Assembly: GCA_963820105.1 (NCBI GenBank)
Contig: CAWFYI010000003.1
Location: 1 to 64,000, forward strand
DNA from: CAWFYI01 sp963820105
Lineage (GTDB): Bacteria; Patescibacteriota; Saccharimonadia; Saccharimonadales; UBA4665
Reading direction: 5' to 3'
DNA length: 64,000 bases
Shown: piece after piece, positions 1 to 8,395 of the stretch
Numbering within the stretch: the stretch's first letter is position 1
Layout of the letters: each line of letters starts with the position of its first letter
Notes under the pieces: model-generated
The model's database searches: none
Told to the model about the DNA's origin: nothing
Seen by the model: only the letters and a program-made list of their open reading frames with translations
Program-made: the position numbers and the translations under genes

Positions 1-424
1 CGCGCGGATGGTCGGCCCCGACCTCGTCGTCGCGGAAGGTCAGCAGCAGCAGGGTGGGGCTGCCCTCGCCGCGCCGGGCGAGGTACCTGATCAGCTCGAG
101 CGTCGCGGCGTCCGCCCAGTGCACGTCCTCGACGAGCCAGATGGTCGGCTCGGTGCCCAGCGCGGCCCGCACCGCTGCGAACAGGCGGACCCGGTCGACG
201 GGTTCGCCCGGGTGAACAGGCACGGTGAGGCCGAGTGCAGCCGCGACATCCATCAAGGGCCCCAACGGCGCCGCCGTGGTGGCCACGAAGTGGGCGGCCA
301 GGCTGGACTTCCCGGATCCGGCCTCGCCGCCGACCAGCACCGTCGTGCCGACGCCGCCACGAGCCTCGTCCAGCGCGGCGGACAGCGCGCTCAGCTCCTC
401 GGTCCGCTCCAGCAGCACACCCAC
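1..424 (-). CDS. LuxR-family ATPase regulator, N-terminal fragment
   Basis: This is the start of a large ATP-binding regulator (LAL/LuxR-type, with a STAND-like ATPase domain) that runs off the left edge of the window. Reading the minus strand from GTG at 424 gives VLLERTEELSALSAALDEA, a typical N-terminus of this family, then a Walker A motif GGEAGSGKSS and a Walker B-like TIWLVEDVHWAD. The C-terminal HTH would lie outside the window. An in-frame TTG further upstream (near 454) is another possible start. The DNA is very GC-rich and of actinobacterial character, unlike everything right of about 1310, so it probably does not belong to the same genome. The plus-strand ORFs over this stretch are shadows. 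Confidence 0.6.
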   Translation of the reverse strand, partial: MGVLLERTEELSALSAALDEARGGVGTTVLVGGEAGSGKSSLAAHFVATTAAPLGPLMDVAAALGLTVPVHPGEPVDRVRLFAAVRAALGTEPTIWLVEDVHWADAATLELIRYLARRGEGSPTLLLLTFRDDEVGADHPR

Positions 425-489
425 AGCTAACCGGAGCCTGGTGGCTCCGCTCAAATACGCAGCCCGGGCCGCCGTCCAGACGCTGCCGA

Positions 490-1304
490 TCAGCCCGCGG
501 TCGTCACCGCAGGACCGAGCAGGACGGGGAGCTCGGAGAGCCCCCGCAGGACCAGACCGTCGCCGTGCCCCCAGTGCAGACGGGCGGGGTCGATGGCCAA
601 CCGCATCGTGGGGAACCGGCCGTGCAGCGCCGACAGCGCGATCCGGGCCTCGAGCCTGGCCAGCGGCGCACCCAGACAATGGTGGATGCCGTAGCCGAGG
701 GCAGGTGCCGCGGTCGGAGCGGTGGATGTCGAACGACTCCGCGTCGTGGTAGCGCGCGGAATCCCGGTTCAGCCGCCAGCGACACGATGACCTGCGCGAA
801 GGCGGGGATGACCACCCCGCCGAGCAGGGTCTCCTCGGTCGCGTAGCGGAAGGTCGAGTGCGGCACCGGCGCGTCGAAGCGCATGCACTCCTCGACCGCC
901 CGCGGCACGAGGCCGGGGTCGGCCACGAGGGCGTCGCGCTGCTCGGGGTGGCGCAGCAGGGCGACGGTCCCGTTGCCGATCAGGCTGGTGGTCGTGTCGT
1001 GTCCGGCGACGACCAGCTGGAAGATCGTGGAGAGCAGCTCCTGCTCCGTCAGTGCACCGCCGCGCTCCGCGACGACGATGTCGGTCACCAGGTCCACGCC
1101 CGGCTCCGCGCGCTTGCGGTCGAGCAGCGCGGTGAGGTAGCCGACGATGCCGTCCGAGGCCGCCACCGCCGTGGCCGGCGGCTGCGGCCCGGCGTACGGG
1201 GCGAGCAGGTCGGCGAACCAGCGGCGCAGGTCGGCCCGGTCCGGTTCCGGGATCCCGAGCAGCTCGCAGATCACCGTGAACGGCAGCGCCGCCGCGGACT
1301 TCAC
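490..1304 (-). pseudogene. Cytochrome P450, N-truncated and frameshifted
   Basis: Heme monooxygenase remnant. In order, the minus strand shows the helix region SAAALPFTVICELLGIPE, the I-helix oxygen-binding motif VVAGHDTTTSLIGNG, the ExxR-containing AVEECMRFDAPVPHSTFR, and the heme ligand stretch GYGIHHCLGAPLARLEAR. These lie in different frames: one single-base shift falls near 775 (after VIVSLAA) and a second near 700, just before GYGIHHC. The product ends at a TGA at 490 (ELPVLLGPAVTTAG). The first hundred or so residues of a normal P450 are missing because the gene is cut at about 1304. Either the indels are sequencing errors or this is a decayed gene. It is actinobacterial in base composition and style. 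Confidence 0.75.
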
Positions 1305-1352
1305 CTTGCGGCCGGGTTTTGCCAGGATCTTATACAGTATGAGCCTGGCCAT
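1305..1352 (-). CDS. 5' end of an unidentified T4SS-operon gene, truncated at a sequence junction
   Basis: An ATG at 1352 directly follows the TAA stop of the pilin gene (TAAATG) and encodes about 16 residues, MARLILYKILAKPGRK, before the frame runs into P450 sequence. The AT-richer codons match the right-hand genome and the abutting start is what an operon gene would look like, so I read this as the genuine beginning of the next T4SS gene, cut off by the junction at about 1302-1312. Its function cannot be inferred from 16 residues. Confidence 0.4.
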
Positions 1353-1939
1353 TTAGAACAATCCTTCCGGTATCAGGAAATTCAGGAAAGCGTACAGGAA
1401 TCCGAATACGATAAGTGCCAGAATGGTCTTCGATATGCGGTCTTTGGCCGCTCCCGTCTTCTGCGGATCACCCGTAGAAGTGATGTATTGTATGCCGCCT
1501 AGTACGAGTGAAATAGCCGCTACCAGTCCTACTATTATGCTCAGCAGACTTATGAAGGGATTAACATAGAGTGCTATGAGATCGCAGCCGCCGCTATCGC
1601 AGACGCCCGTTGACTTGCTGAGCGGCTTGGACCCGCCCAAACCGGCACTTGGGTTGGACTTACAGTACCATTTACCGTCGTTCGGTCCGCCGTGTATCTT
1701 TGTAGGCGTCTGGTCCGACGCGCAAGTGGGCTTGCTGCCCACAGGATGGCTTTGGTCGATTTTTATGCAATGGTGATTAACATAGCGGTAGCCCCTCAAG
1801 CATGTCGTGCTGGGCGTATCGGCAGAGGCAGACTGGCCCAGGCCATTGCCAGCCGGGGATAATGCAGATGCCGCCATAAACACGAATACGGCGGTATCGC
1901 CAGGATTGAGATGCTCATTAATTTTTTCAGCGTGGGCAT
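1353..1939 (-). CDS. VirB2/TrbC-like T4SS pilin-type protein with Cys-rich ectodomain
   Basis: Small membrane protein of the VirB2/TrbC kind. The C-terminal half carries two hydrophobic segments, LLSIIVGLVAAISLVLGGI and ILALIVFGFLYAFLNFLIP, separated by the short polar loop QYITSTGDPQKTGAAKDRI, typical of CPR pilin homologues. Before them lies a secreted-type region with several cysteines. The frame stays open back to a TTG at 2000, but those N-terminal codons make no signal peptide. An ATG at 1939 in another frame starts MPTLKKLMSISILAI, and one extra base near 1895 would join it to AVFVFMAASALSPAGNGLG, giving an ideal Sec signal. I therefore take 1939 as the probable start, with a one-base disruption. 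It is divergent from the VirB6-like gene. Confidence 0.7.
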
Positions 1940-2047
1940 GATATATGTGTTTGTGGTTTTGGCTGTCTTTAATTATGGGATACCGCCCCGCAAAAAGCAA
2001 TCCATGTATCGCTCCAGGGTGGGCCTTGATGAAATTAACAACGCTTA

Positions 2048-2056
2048 TGGTATAGT
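2048..2056 (+). promoter_or_regulatory. Extended -10 promoter of the VirB6-like gene
   Basis: TGG followed by TATAGT at 2051-2056 forms an extended -10 element 28 nt before the ATG at 2085. A TTGATG at 2026-2031 sits 19 nt upstream, which is too far for a good -35. The leader is AT-rich and has no clear Shine-Dalgarno sequence. Confidence 0.4.
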
Positions 2057-2084
2057 AAAAGCAGAGTTATAAATAATCAAAAAT

Positions 2085-3410
2085 ATGAAACATAAAATAA
2101 GGCGGAGCCTACTAAACATAACTCTTGTGCTGGCGCTTTTGTTGCCTATGTTTTCATTTGCTTTCCCGGCGACCACTTCAGCCAGGTTCATACCGGGAGG
2201 GTTCTCTGACCCGGGACAATCAGCCGTAGAAAGCCTGCACTCCTATTTGGCCGACATTAACACCAACTGCCATGACATGGCAGAAGGAAGCATACTTTGG
2301 AATGATTGCCAGGATGACCAGAATTATCTGAACGCCTTCGCGGGATGTAGCGGCAATATGTTCACCATAACAGGTAAGTTTTCATCTGGTAATGATTCGG
2401 GTGATGATAAATGGGGTGTGGATCAGGGCAACGTCAGCGACTGCCAGGACAAACTGCAGGACCTCGCGACCATATCGGGAAATGCTTGGGATCTGATACA
2501 GGGTCTTAAAAAATGCGACGGAGTTGTTGAAGCTGGCGATAACAGTAAGTGGGATGCTTGTCAGAATAATTATCAGGCTCCTCTGGAGGGAATCGGCTGT
2601 AGTGATCGTATGTTCGGTTCTGGGCCCACGCGACACCTCATAATGAGCAGGTTTAACAGCTGTCTGAATACCGTAAACGCCATGATTGATTTTGCAGCTA
2701 AGCAGAGTTGTCAAAAGAATTATTCCGGCAGCCAGCTTAAAGCTTGCGAGGACGGCTACGCCTCAAGGGTAAAAGGCGAGGGCGCATCTAGCACCTGCTC
2801 CAAATACAGCGGGCAGGACAAGGCGGCCTGCCAGGACGGATTCGGTTCGGGCAGTCCAGCCGGCGCCGGTGGCGGGGGAGCAGGAAGCATTGATGCCAGC
2901 TGTCCGCTGGACGGCAGTTCGCTAAGCTGGATTATCTGCCCTGTCATGGATCTGTTTCAGAGCCTGATAAGTACCCTGGATGGATGGATTACTAGCCAGT
3001 TGTCCGTGGGCTCACCGGGCAATTCGGCCGACCCGAATCAGATTTTCTGTGACAGCCAATCCAAAGACACAAATGTCTGCAACGCGTATCACTCGGCCTG
3101 GGCCAGCTTCCGCGACCTGGCGCTGGGTCTGCTTGTCATAGCAGGGCTGATCTTCATCATATCGGAGATGGCGGGCTTTGAGTTCCTGGATGCGTATACC
3201 ATGCGCAAGGTATTGCCAAGGCTTGTGATCGCCGCCCTCGCCATAGTCCTGTCGTGGCAGCTTCTGCAATTCTTCGTCACTCTAGTCAATGATTTGGGCT
3301 ACGGCGTGCGTTACCTGATCCAGCAACCCTTCGCGCAGGCCGGCCTTGACAAGGCGACCCTGCAAGGAGGGGGGCAGCGCTGGCCAGCGGACTGTTCGTG
3401 GGGGCCGTAA
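2085..3410 (+). CDS. VirB6-like T4SS inner-membrane protein, N-terminal part (frame broken at 3369-3374)
   Basis: First part of a polytopic T4SS channel protein (VirB6/TrbL-like). Residues 1-34 are a signal peptide or first membrane segment (LVLALLLPMFSFAFPA). Residues about 40-250 form an extracellular cysteine-rich region with repeated spaced cysteines. Near residue 280 comes the sequence CPLDGSSLSWIICPVMDL, common to such CPR proteins, then membrane segments LALGLLVIAGLIFIISEM and PRLVIAALAIVLSWQLLQFF. The frame ends in an unrelated tail right after a G6 run at 3369-3374, while the natural continuation lies in the -1 frame. The gene is therefore really 2085-5035 (about 980 residues) interrupted by a frameshift. 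Confidence 0.75.
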   Translation: MKHKIRRSLLNITLVLALLLPMFSFAFPATTSARFIPGGFSDPGQSAVESLHSYLADINTNCHDMAEGSILWNDCQDDQNYLNAFAGCSGNMFTITGKFSSGNDSGDDKWGVDQGNVSDCQDKLQDLATISGNAWDLIQGLKKCDGVVEAGDNSKWDACQNNYQAPLEGIGCSDRMFGSGPTRHLIMSRFNSCLNTVNAMIDFAAKQSCQKNYSGSQLKACEDGYASRVKGEGASSTCSKYSGQDKAACQDGFGSGSPAGAGGGGAGSIDASCPLDGSSLSWIICPVMDLFQSLISTLDGWITSQLSVGSPGNSADPNQIFCDSQSKDTNVCNAYHSAWASFRDLALGLLVIAGLIFIISEMAGFEFLDAYTMRKVLPRLVIAALAIVLSWQLLQFFVTLVNDLGYGVRYLIQQPFAQAGLDKATLQGGGQRWPADCSWGP

Positions 3411-5035
3411 CGATATTGGCGCTGGCTGGGCTGTTCAGCTTCCTGCTTACCGGCGCGCTGGGGGTATTCATCGCCTTCATGGTGCTGATGATACGGCAGG
3501 TGCTAATCATCATGCTTATACTGATAGCGCCGGTCGCCATAGTCTTGTACATCATGCCCAATACCAACAACTACTTCAGGATGTGGTGGGACACTCTGTC
3601 AAAGGCGCTCCTGATGTTCCCGCTCATAGTCGGAATGATTACGGCCGGGCGGGTGTTCGCCGCCGTATCGGCCGCCCAAGGCGGCAACGCGTTTAACCAG
3701 ATAATCGGCTATGCTGCCTACTTCGCGCCGTACTTCATGATACCGATGACCTTCAGGTTCGCCGGCGGCATGATAAGCGCCATCGGCAACGGCCTGCAGC
3801 AGGCGGCTCAGCCCGCCTACGGCGGCCTCAGCAAATACCGCGCCAGAAAGGCCGGGGAAAACTGGAAACGTGTACGATCCGGTCAACGCTGGAACGAAGA
3901 CTGGGGCAGGTTCAAAAACCCGATCACCGGCAAACAGACCGGCTTAGCCCACATGGCCAACCGATTATCTACCAATGTGTTCGACCAGGACGAACTGCTT
4001 CCATGGAGGCTGGGTAAATCACGCCCCAATCTTAAGAATCCGTTGACTGGCAAACCGTGGAATGGCGTGCCTGGTCTTCGCCGCGGGGCCGAGGACCTGC
4101 AGAATCAGCTGGATGACCGCGCAATCACCGAAAGCCAGCAAATGGTACAAGAACTCGATAAGAAAACCGGTGGCGCCGGCCTGCACTACGAGGCCTGGCG
4201 CGGAATTTCCGGACAGCACCAGGACTACAAGGGCCATGACGCTAACGGCGTACTTATACGGGACCGGCTTGCCCAAGCCGGCTTCGTCGATTCTAAGACC
4301 GGCGAGATTAAACGCCCGTCCAGCATCGGCGACTTCCGTACCATGGGCCAAATCCTGCAGGAAAGCGACAGCGACAAGGAAAGACTGGGCGGCGGGGACC
4401 TGCTTGCACACGCAGGTACTCTGTCGTCTGTCAAAAAGCGTCCGGACAACGAGTATGCGGACACGCAGATCATGGCAGCTATAGCTCAGTCTGCCGCCGG
4501 CCGTGCCGAACCTGAAGCTCTTGCGACCATAGGCGACTCCGTCGAATCCAGGCTCGGTTTCGGCGTCGCCGATCGTACCATGAAGGCGGCCCAGCATGCC
4601 ACCAGCCGCACCGAGCGCCCGGATCTGCGGGACGGACACGGTATCATCCGCACGGCAGATGGACACTGGGAGTCATCTTACTCCGCTAAGAACTTCGCCT
4701 CCAAGACCGCAGTTGATTCCGTAATGAGCGTGAAGGGTTCGGCATGGTCAGGCGCTAAGGCCGAAGCCGTACAGGCGGCACAGAAGACTCTCGTACACAT
4801 AGCCAAGGGCAATACGGGTGATGCAGGAGACCAGCAGGCAATCATAGATTCGATCAGGATGGGCATCTCGAATCCATACAACGACGCAGGCCAGAGGAAA
4901 GCTTGGCGGCAGGTCGCCGAAGATGCCGGCTTGCATGATTTAGTAGATACACCGGCCCGGAGTCCGGATGCTGGCGATCCGGTCATGGGAGCAGAGCCTC
5001 CCGCACCGCCTACTTTGGAACCTCCAGCAGGCTAA
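3398..5035 (+). CDS. VirB6-like T4SS protein, C-terminal part
   Basis: Continuation of the preceding gene in another frame. The apparent GTG start at 3398 is probably artificial: the reading frame upstream already encodes AALASGLFVGAVTILALAG, which joins the first part if one G is added to the G6 run at 3369-3374 or if ribosomes slip -1 there. It has about four membrane segments in the first 130 residues (LFSFLLTGALGVFIAFMVLM, VLIIMLILIAPVAIVLYIM, ALLMFPLIVGMITAGRVFA, YAAYFAPYFMIPMTFRFA). A long hydrophilic, probably cytoplasmic tail of about 400 residues follows, rich in K, R and Q. This topology matches extended VirB6 proteins. It ends with a proline-rich tail (PPAPPTLEPP). Confidence 0.72.
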   Translation: MGAVTILALAGLFSFLLTGALGVFIAFMVLMIRQVLIIMLILIAPVAIVLYIMPNTNNYFRMWWDTLSKALLMFPLIVGMITAGRVFAAVSAAQGGNAFNQIIGYAAYFAPYFMIPMTFRFAGGMISAIGNGLQQAAQPAYGGLSKYRARKAGENWKRVRSGQRWNEDWGRFKNPITGKQTGLAHMANRLSTNVFDQDELLPWRLGKSRPNLKNPLTGKPWNGVPGLRRGAEDLQNQLDDRAITESQQMVQELDKKTGGAGLHYEAWRGISGQHQDYKGHDANGVLIRDRLAQAGFVDSKTGEIKRPSSIGDFRTMGQILQESDSDKERLGGGDLLAHAGTLSSVKKRPDNEYADTQIMAAIAQSAAGRAEPEALATIGDSVESRLGFGVADRTMKAAQHATSRTERPDLRDGHGIIRTADGHWESSYSAKNFASKTAVDSVMSVKGSAWSGAKAEAVQAAQKTLVHIAKGNTGDAGDQQAIIDSIRMGISNPYNDAGQRKAWRQVAEDAGLHDLVDTPARSPDAGDPVMGAEPPAPPTLEPPAG

Positions 5036-5100
5036 AATATACTCCACTATACTAATCTGTTTACTAAATTATTCGGTAAGACTTTTGCTCATGCAGTTGT

Positions 5101-5129
5101 TTGACAAAAGCTAAGTTTTGCTGTATAAT
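5101..5129 (+). promoter_or_regulatory. Consensus sigma-70 promoter
   Basis: TTGACA at 5101-5106, a 17-nt spacer, and TATAAT at 5124-5129 match the housekeeping consensus exactly. It lies in the AT-rich 128-bp gap after the VirB6-like gene and drives the unknown gene starting at 5164. A longer reading frame begins with TTG at 5101, but that codon is part of the -35 hexamer, which rules it out as a start. Confidence 0.8.
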
Positions 5130-5163
5130 CCTAGTTAGAGAAGCTCTCGAATGGGCTATCGCC

Positions 5164-5808
5164 ATGGCAGAAACAGCACCTCCCCCCAATCCAGCTCATG
5201 AACGACAGACCGAAAAAATGTCGGCTCCTGAACTAGGTGTCCCAACACCTTCACGTAATGAATTAGGGTACGGAGGGAACGTATATGAACGCATAGACCC
5301 TGATGCTGATCTTTTTAGCCAGCTGCGACGGTCCGCCGCAGAGCGAGGCACGCCCGACATGGTCGGCCTGGAATGGATTGAAGAAGACGGCATGCGCTAC
5401 CGGGTCAGCAGTCACGAGAAGTTGACAAGGACCAGACAGAAAGTCGCCGGCAAGAGCCGTTTGCCACGAATCGCCAAGCACAGCATCAACGGTCCGGAAC
5501 TGGAGCGCAAGGAAATACATGAATCAGTCACCGAAACCGTTGACTACCGCACGGTCGACGTGTTCAACGAAGACGGCGACCTGGTTGATGTACTTACTTT
5601 CAACGGATCGCGGCGCGAGTGGATACCGCGAACAATCTATGGCGCTTTTCAGGCCAAAAGCACCATTTACGGAAGACCGATTAAGCCAAAGGAGTACAGG
5701 GAGGTCGACCTTTTCCAAGACCACTTTTACGTAAACGCTCATCCTAATCCCAATTCGGAAAGCCAGACGAATAATGCCGCGGCCGGTCATCGGTTTCCGC
5801 TGGGTTGA
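5164..5808 (+). CDS. Hypothetical soluble protein, first of a four-gene unknown set
   Basis: About 214 residues starting at ATG 5164 (MAETAPPPNPAHERQTEKM), 35 nt after a perfect promoter. There is no signal peptide or membrane segment; it is hydrophilic and rich in R, E and D. I do not recognise a family. A stretch LFSQLRRSAAERGTPDMVGL (about residues 50-70) resembles LFEALAEQQSEHGIESWVGL in the next gene, both followed by a Trp one residue later, so the two may be diverged copies of a domain. It sits between two T4SS blocks on the same strand and could be a T4SS accessory or effector, but nothing in the sequence proves that. The end overlaps the next frame by 35 nt. Confidence 0.6.
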   Translation: MAETAPPPNPAHERQTEKMSAPELGVPTPSRNELGYGGNVYERIDPDADLFSQLRRSAAERGTPDMVGLEWIEEDGMRYRVSSHEKLTRTRQKVAGKSRLPRIAKHSINGPELERKEIHESVTETVDYRTVDVFNEDGDLVDVLTFNGSRREWIPRTIYGAFQAKSTIYGRPIKPKEYREVDLFQDHFYVNAHPNPNSESQTNNAAAGHRFPLG

Positions 5809-6064
5809 ACAGCCGGCCAGGCCGAATCTCGAAGGCCCCGGGCCTTTGCGGGCGCCTGTCGTCCGGAATCGCGAAAAAGGAGATTTAAAGGACAAACGCC
5901 CGGAAGATAAAACGCAGGAACTTTTTGAAGCTTTGGCCGAGCAGCAATCGGAACACGGCATTGAGAGCTGGGTGGGTCTGACCTGGAACAGTCCTATCGT
6001 CAAAAAGGAAAGAAGGCCGCTGGTCGCCGCACGACGTCACTCGGATGCAGATAATACGGGATGA
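5774..6064 (+). CDS. Hypothetical protein, possibly frameshifted
   Basis: About 96 residues, unrecognised. It contains LFEALAEQQSEHGIESWVGL, similar to a segment of the preceding gene. It overlaps its neighbours by 35 nt upstream and 20 nt downstream in different frames, and its last 15 or so residues are arginine-rich and low in character, as if reading out of frame. I suspect that 5774-6064 and 6045-6419 are one gene split by an indel near 6000-6045. No ribosome binding site precedes the ATG. Confidence 0.4.
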   Translation: MPRPVIGFRWVEQPARPNLEGPGPLRAPVVRNREKGDLKDKRPEDKTQELFEALAEQQSEHGIESWVGLTWNSPIVKKERRPLVAARRHSDADNTG

Positions 6065-6419
6065 GCTCATTATTAAAAGGGATAGACTGGCGAAGCTTGA
6101 TTATCTAGAAAGGCTGTTCGAGGTCAGGACGCGTTCCCGCGACGGTAAAACGCTCAGTCGTCAGATATATACGCTCGCCGAGCTACAGGAGCTTTTCAGC
6201 CACAAGGAAGCTAGCGACCGCAAGCAGTCCGAACAACACAGGCGCCATCTGAAGGGCTTTGGCCCCGATGTCCCGCCCGCCATACCTTTGAACCTTCACT
6301 GGGAAACCCGGCACAGGGCTGAAGTGAAAGAACCCGAAAAGCACCCGGATCCTCACACCACCTTTGAAGACGCCCTGTTGTTAATAGTAGGCGGTAATCT
6401 GGAGCATCGGCAAGAGTGA
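6045..6419 (+). CDS. Hypothetical protein, possibly the C-terminal part of the preceding gene
   Basis: About 124 residues, unrecognised, strongly charged, with a likely helical N-terminal stretch (IIKRDRLAKLDYLERLFEV) and no membrane segment. The frame extends upstream of the ATG without a ribosome binding site, which fits a frameshifted continuation of 5774-6064. The gene ends 16 nt before the next start, so all four unknown genes look co-transcribed from the promoter at 5101. Confidence 0.45.
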   Translation: MQIIRDELIIKRDRLAKLDYLERLFEVRTRSRDGKTLSRQIYTLAELQELFSHKEASDRKQSEQHRRHLKGFGPDVPPAIPLNLHWETRHRAEVKEPEKHPDPHTTFEDALLLIVGGNLEHRQE

Positions 6420-6435
6420 TTTAGGACGTACCGCC

Positions 6436-7083
6436 TTGCACGCTACGATTGAACGGATCAAACACACCAAACCGCCGCACAAGGAAATGAAAGGCCATGA
6501 GCGCGTAGAAGCGCACGAAGCCGAAAGAGCCCGGACGTATGCGCATGAATTACTCAGAACCTTTGAAGAGGTAGGCAGGGACCGTCTTTACGCAATAGTC
6601 GAGCAGATGCGCGGTGCCTACATGAGCCTGGATATTGATCTGCACCGTCTGGGCATACCGTCATCTTCGGGTTATCCGCCCGCGCCAAGAAGCGATAGCC
6701 AGATACTCCAGACCCTTATGCAAAGGCGCCTGGCAGGCGATACGACCCTGCTCAGCGAAAATTCCGAGGAGCGCAGGCGGCATTTTGCCAAGGAAATAGA
6801 GACGGAACTCGGCTGGTTATTCATCAGATCAGCCTTTAAGATCGCAAAAAAGATGGTGCCGGATGAGGATCCCAGAGACCCGGACGAAAAGACAGTAAGA
6901 GCAATTTACCTGCGAATGAAAAATTCTGAGATGATTTTCCGAATAAAATCGCTTCTTTATAATGATACCGTTAAAAAGATGCTTGAAGACGAAGAAGTTA
7001 ATGACCAAAAGGAGTCGCAGTTTGACCGCGCCGAATTTGTCAAACTTGGCGGCATGCTGCGCCGTTCCTTCGGCAGAGCCTGA
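6436..7083 (+). CDS. Hypothetical helical protein
   Basis: About 215 residues from a TTG at 6436, preceded by AGGA; an ATG at 6487 would give 198 residues. It is hydrophilic and predominantly helical, with many E, K and R and no membrane segment. It is the last of the four-gene unknown set and converges on the adenosylhomocysteinase gene with only 11 nt between them. No family recognised. Confidence 0.55.
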   Translation: MHATIERIKHTKPPHKEMKGHERVEAHEAERARTYAHELLRTFEEVGRDRLYAIVEQMRGAYMSLDIDLHRLGIPSSSGYPPAPRSDSQILQTLMQRRLAGDTTLLSENSEERRRHFAKEIETELGWLFIRSAFKIAKKMVPDEDPRDPDEKTVRAIYLRMKNSEMIFRIKSLLYNDTVKKMLEDEEVNDQKESQFDRAEFVKLGGMLRRSFGRA

Positions 7084-7094
7084 ACGTCAGGCCG

Positions 7095-8393
7095 TTAATA
7101 TCTATAGTGGTCGGCTTTGAAGGGGCCTTTGGGCGGTAAGCCCAGGTATTTAGCCTGGTCAGCCGTGAGTTCGGTAAGGTGGCCGTCCAGGGCCGCCACG
7201 TGGACGGCGGCGACCTTTTCGTCCAGTTCCTTGGGCAAGCGGTGGATGCCGAGTTTGTAGTCTTTGGTATAGAGTTCTATCTGCGCCAGAACCTGGTTGC
7301 TGAACGAATTAGACATCACGAACGACGGATGTCCGGTGGCGTTGCCCAGATTTACCAGACGGCCTTCGGACAGGATTATCAGTCGATGGCCGTTGGCCGG
7401 CATGGTGTACAGGTCGACCAAGGGCTTGATGGTTTCTTTCTTGACGCCTTCAAGTTTGTTGAGCCGGTCAATCTGGATCTCGTGGTCGAAATGGCCGATG
7501 TTGCAGACGATGGCGGTGTCTTTCATTTTTTTCATGTGGTCGATGGTGATGATGTCCTTGCAGCCGGTGGCGGTAACGAAGATGTCAGCTTCGCCGGCCG
7601 CTTCGTCCATGGTGACAACTTCATAACCTTCCATCAGGGCCTGGAGGGCGCAGATCGGGTCGATTTCGGTGATGAGCACGCGGCAGCCGAAGGCCCTTAG
7701 GGATTGGGCGCTGCCTTTGCCGACGTCGCCGTAGCCGGCCACCACGGCGACCTTGCCGGCCAACATGACGTCGGTGGCGCGCTTGATGCCGTCTACCAAC
7801 GATTCGCGGCAGCCGTAAAGATTGTCGAACTTGGACTTGGTGACGCTGTCGTTGACATTTATGGCCGGTATTTTCAGCGTGCCTTCATGGAAGTACTGGT
7901 TGAGCTGGTGAACGCCGGTGGTGGTTTCTTCTGATACGCCCTTGATGTCTCCCAGCAGTTCCGGGTGCTTGTCGTGGACCAGTTTGGTCAGGTCGCCGCC
8001 ATCGTCCAGCAGCATGTTCGGGCCTTTGCCGCCGGGGAATTTGAGCGTCTGTTCCACGCACCACCAGTATTCATCTTCCGTTTCGCCCTTCCATGCGAAG
8101 ACCGGCGTGCCTGCTTTGGCTATGGCGGCGGCCGCATGGTCCTGTGTGGAGAAGATATTGCAGGAGGACCACCGGACTTCGGCGCCAAGCTTCTGCAAGG
8201 TTTCTACAAGCACGGCTGTCTGAATAGTCATGTGGATCGAGCCGGAGATGCGCGCGCCTTTCAGGGGCTGCTTAGGGCCGAATTCCTGGCGCAGGGCCAT
8301 TAGACCGGGCATCTCTTTTTCGGCAAGCGCGATTTCCGCGCGCCCCCAGCTGGCGAGCTTGATGTCTTTGATTTTATAGTCGGTGTCAGCCAT
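7095..8393 (-). CDS. ahcY: Adenosylhomocysteinase (S-adenosyl-L-homocysteine hydrolase)
   Basis: Splits S-adenosylhomocysteine, the by-product of methylation, into adenosine and homocysteine in the cytosol using bound NAD. At 432 residues it matches the family from end to end. It has the N-terminal substrate-domain sequence [57 protein letters not shown] with the catalytic Lys/Asp, the NAD-binding glycine motif [36 protein letters not shown], and the C-terminal [10 protein letters not shown]. It lacks the insertion of about 40 residues found in many bacterial enzymes and so resembles the eukaryotic length class. It is followed upstream by an adenosine-kinase-like gene 2 nt away, so the two form an operon that recycles adenosine. 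Confidence 0.96.
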   Translation of the reverse strand: MADTDYKIKDIKLASWGRAEIALAEKEMPGLMALRQEFGPKQPLKGARISGSIHMTIQTAVLVETLQKLGAEVRWSSCNIFSTQDHAAAAIAKAGTPVFAWKGETEDEYWWCVEQTLKFPGGKGPNMLLDDGGDLTKLVHDKHPELLGDIKGVSEETTTGVHQLNQYFHEGTLKIPAINVNDSVTKSKFDNLYGCRESLVDGIKRATDVMLAGKVAVVAGYGDVGKGSAQSLRAFGCRVLITEIDPICALQALMEGYEVVTMDEAAGEADIFVTATGCKDIITIDHMKKMKDTAIVCNIGHFDHEIQIDRLNKLEGVKKETIKPLVDLYTMPANGHRLIILSEGRLVNLGNATGHPSFVMSNSFSNQVLAQIELYTKDYKLGIHRLPKELDEKVAAVHVAALDGHLTELTADQAKYLGLPPKGPFKADHYRY

Positions 8394-8395
8394 GG

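Noticed and set aside
225..846. Plus-strand open frames in the GC-rich left end
   Set aside because: They are very rich in Arg, Pro and Ala and antisense to the LuxR-type ATPase and the P450; shadows of high-GC coding DNA.
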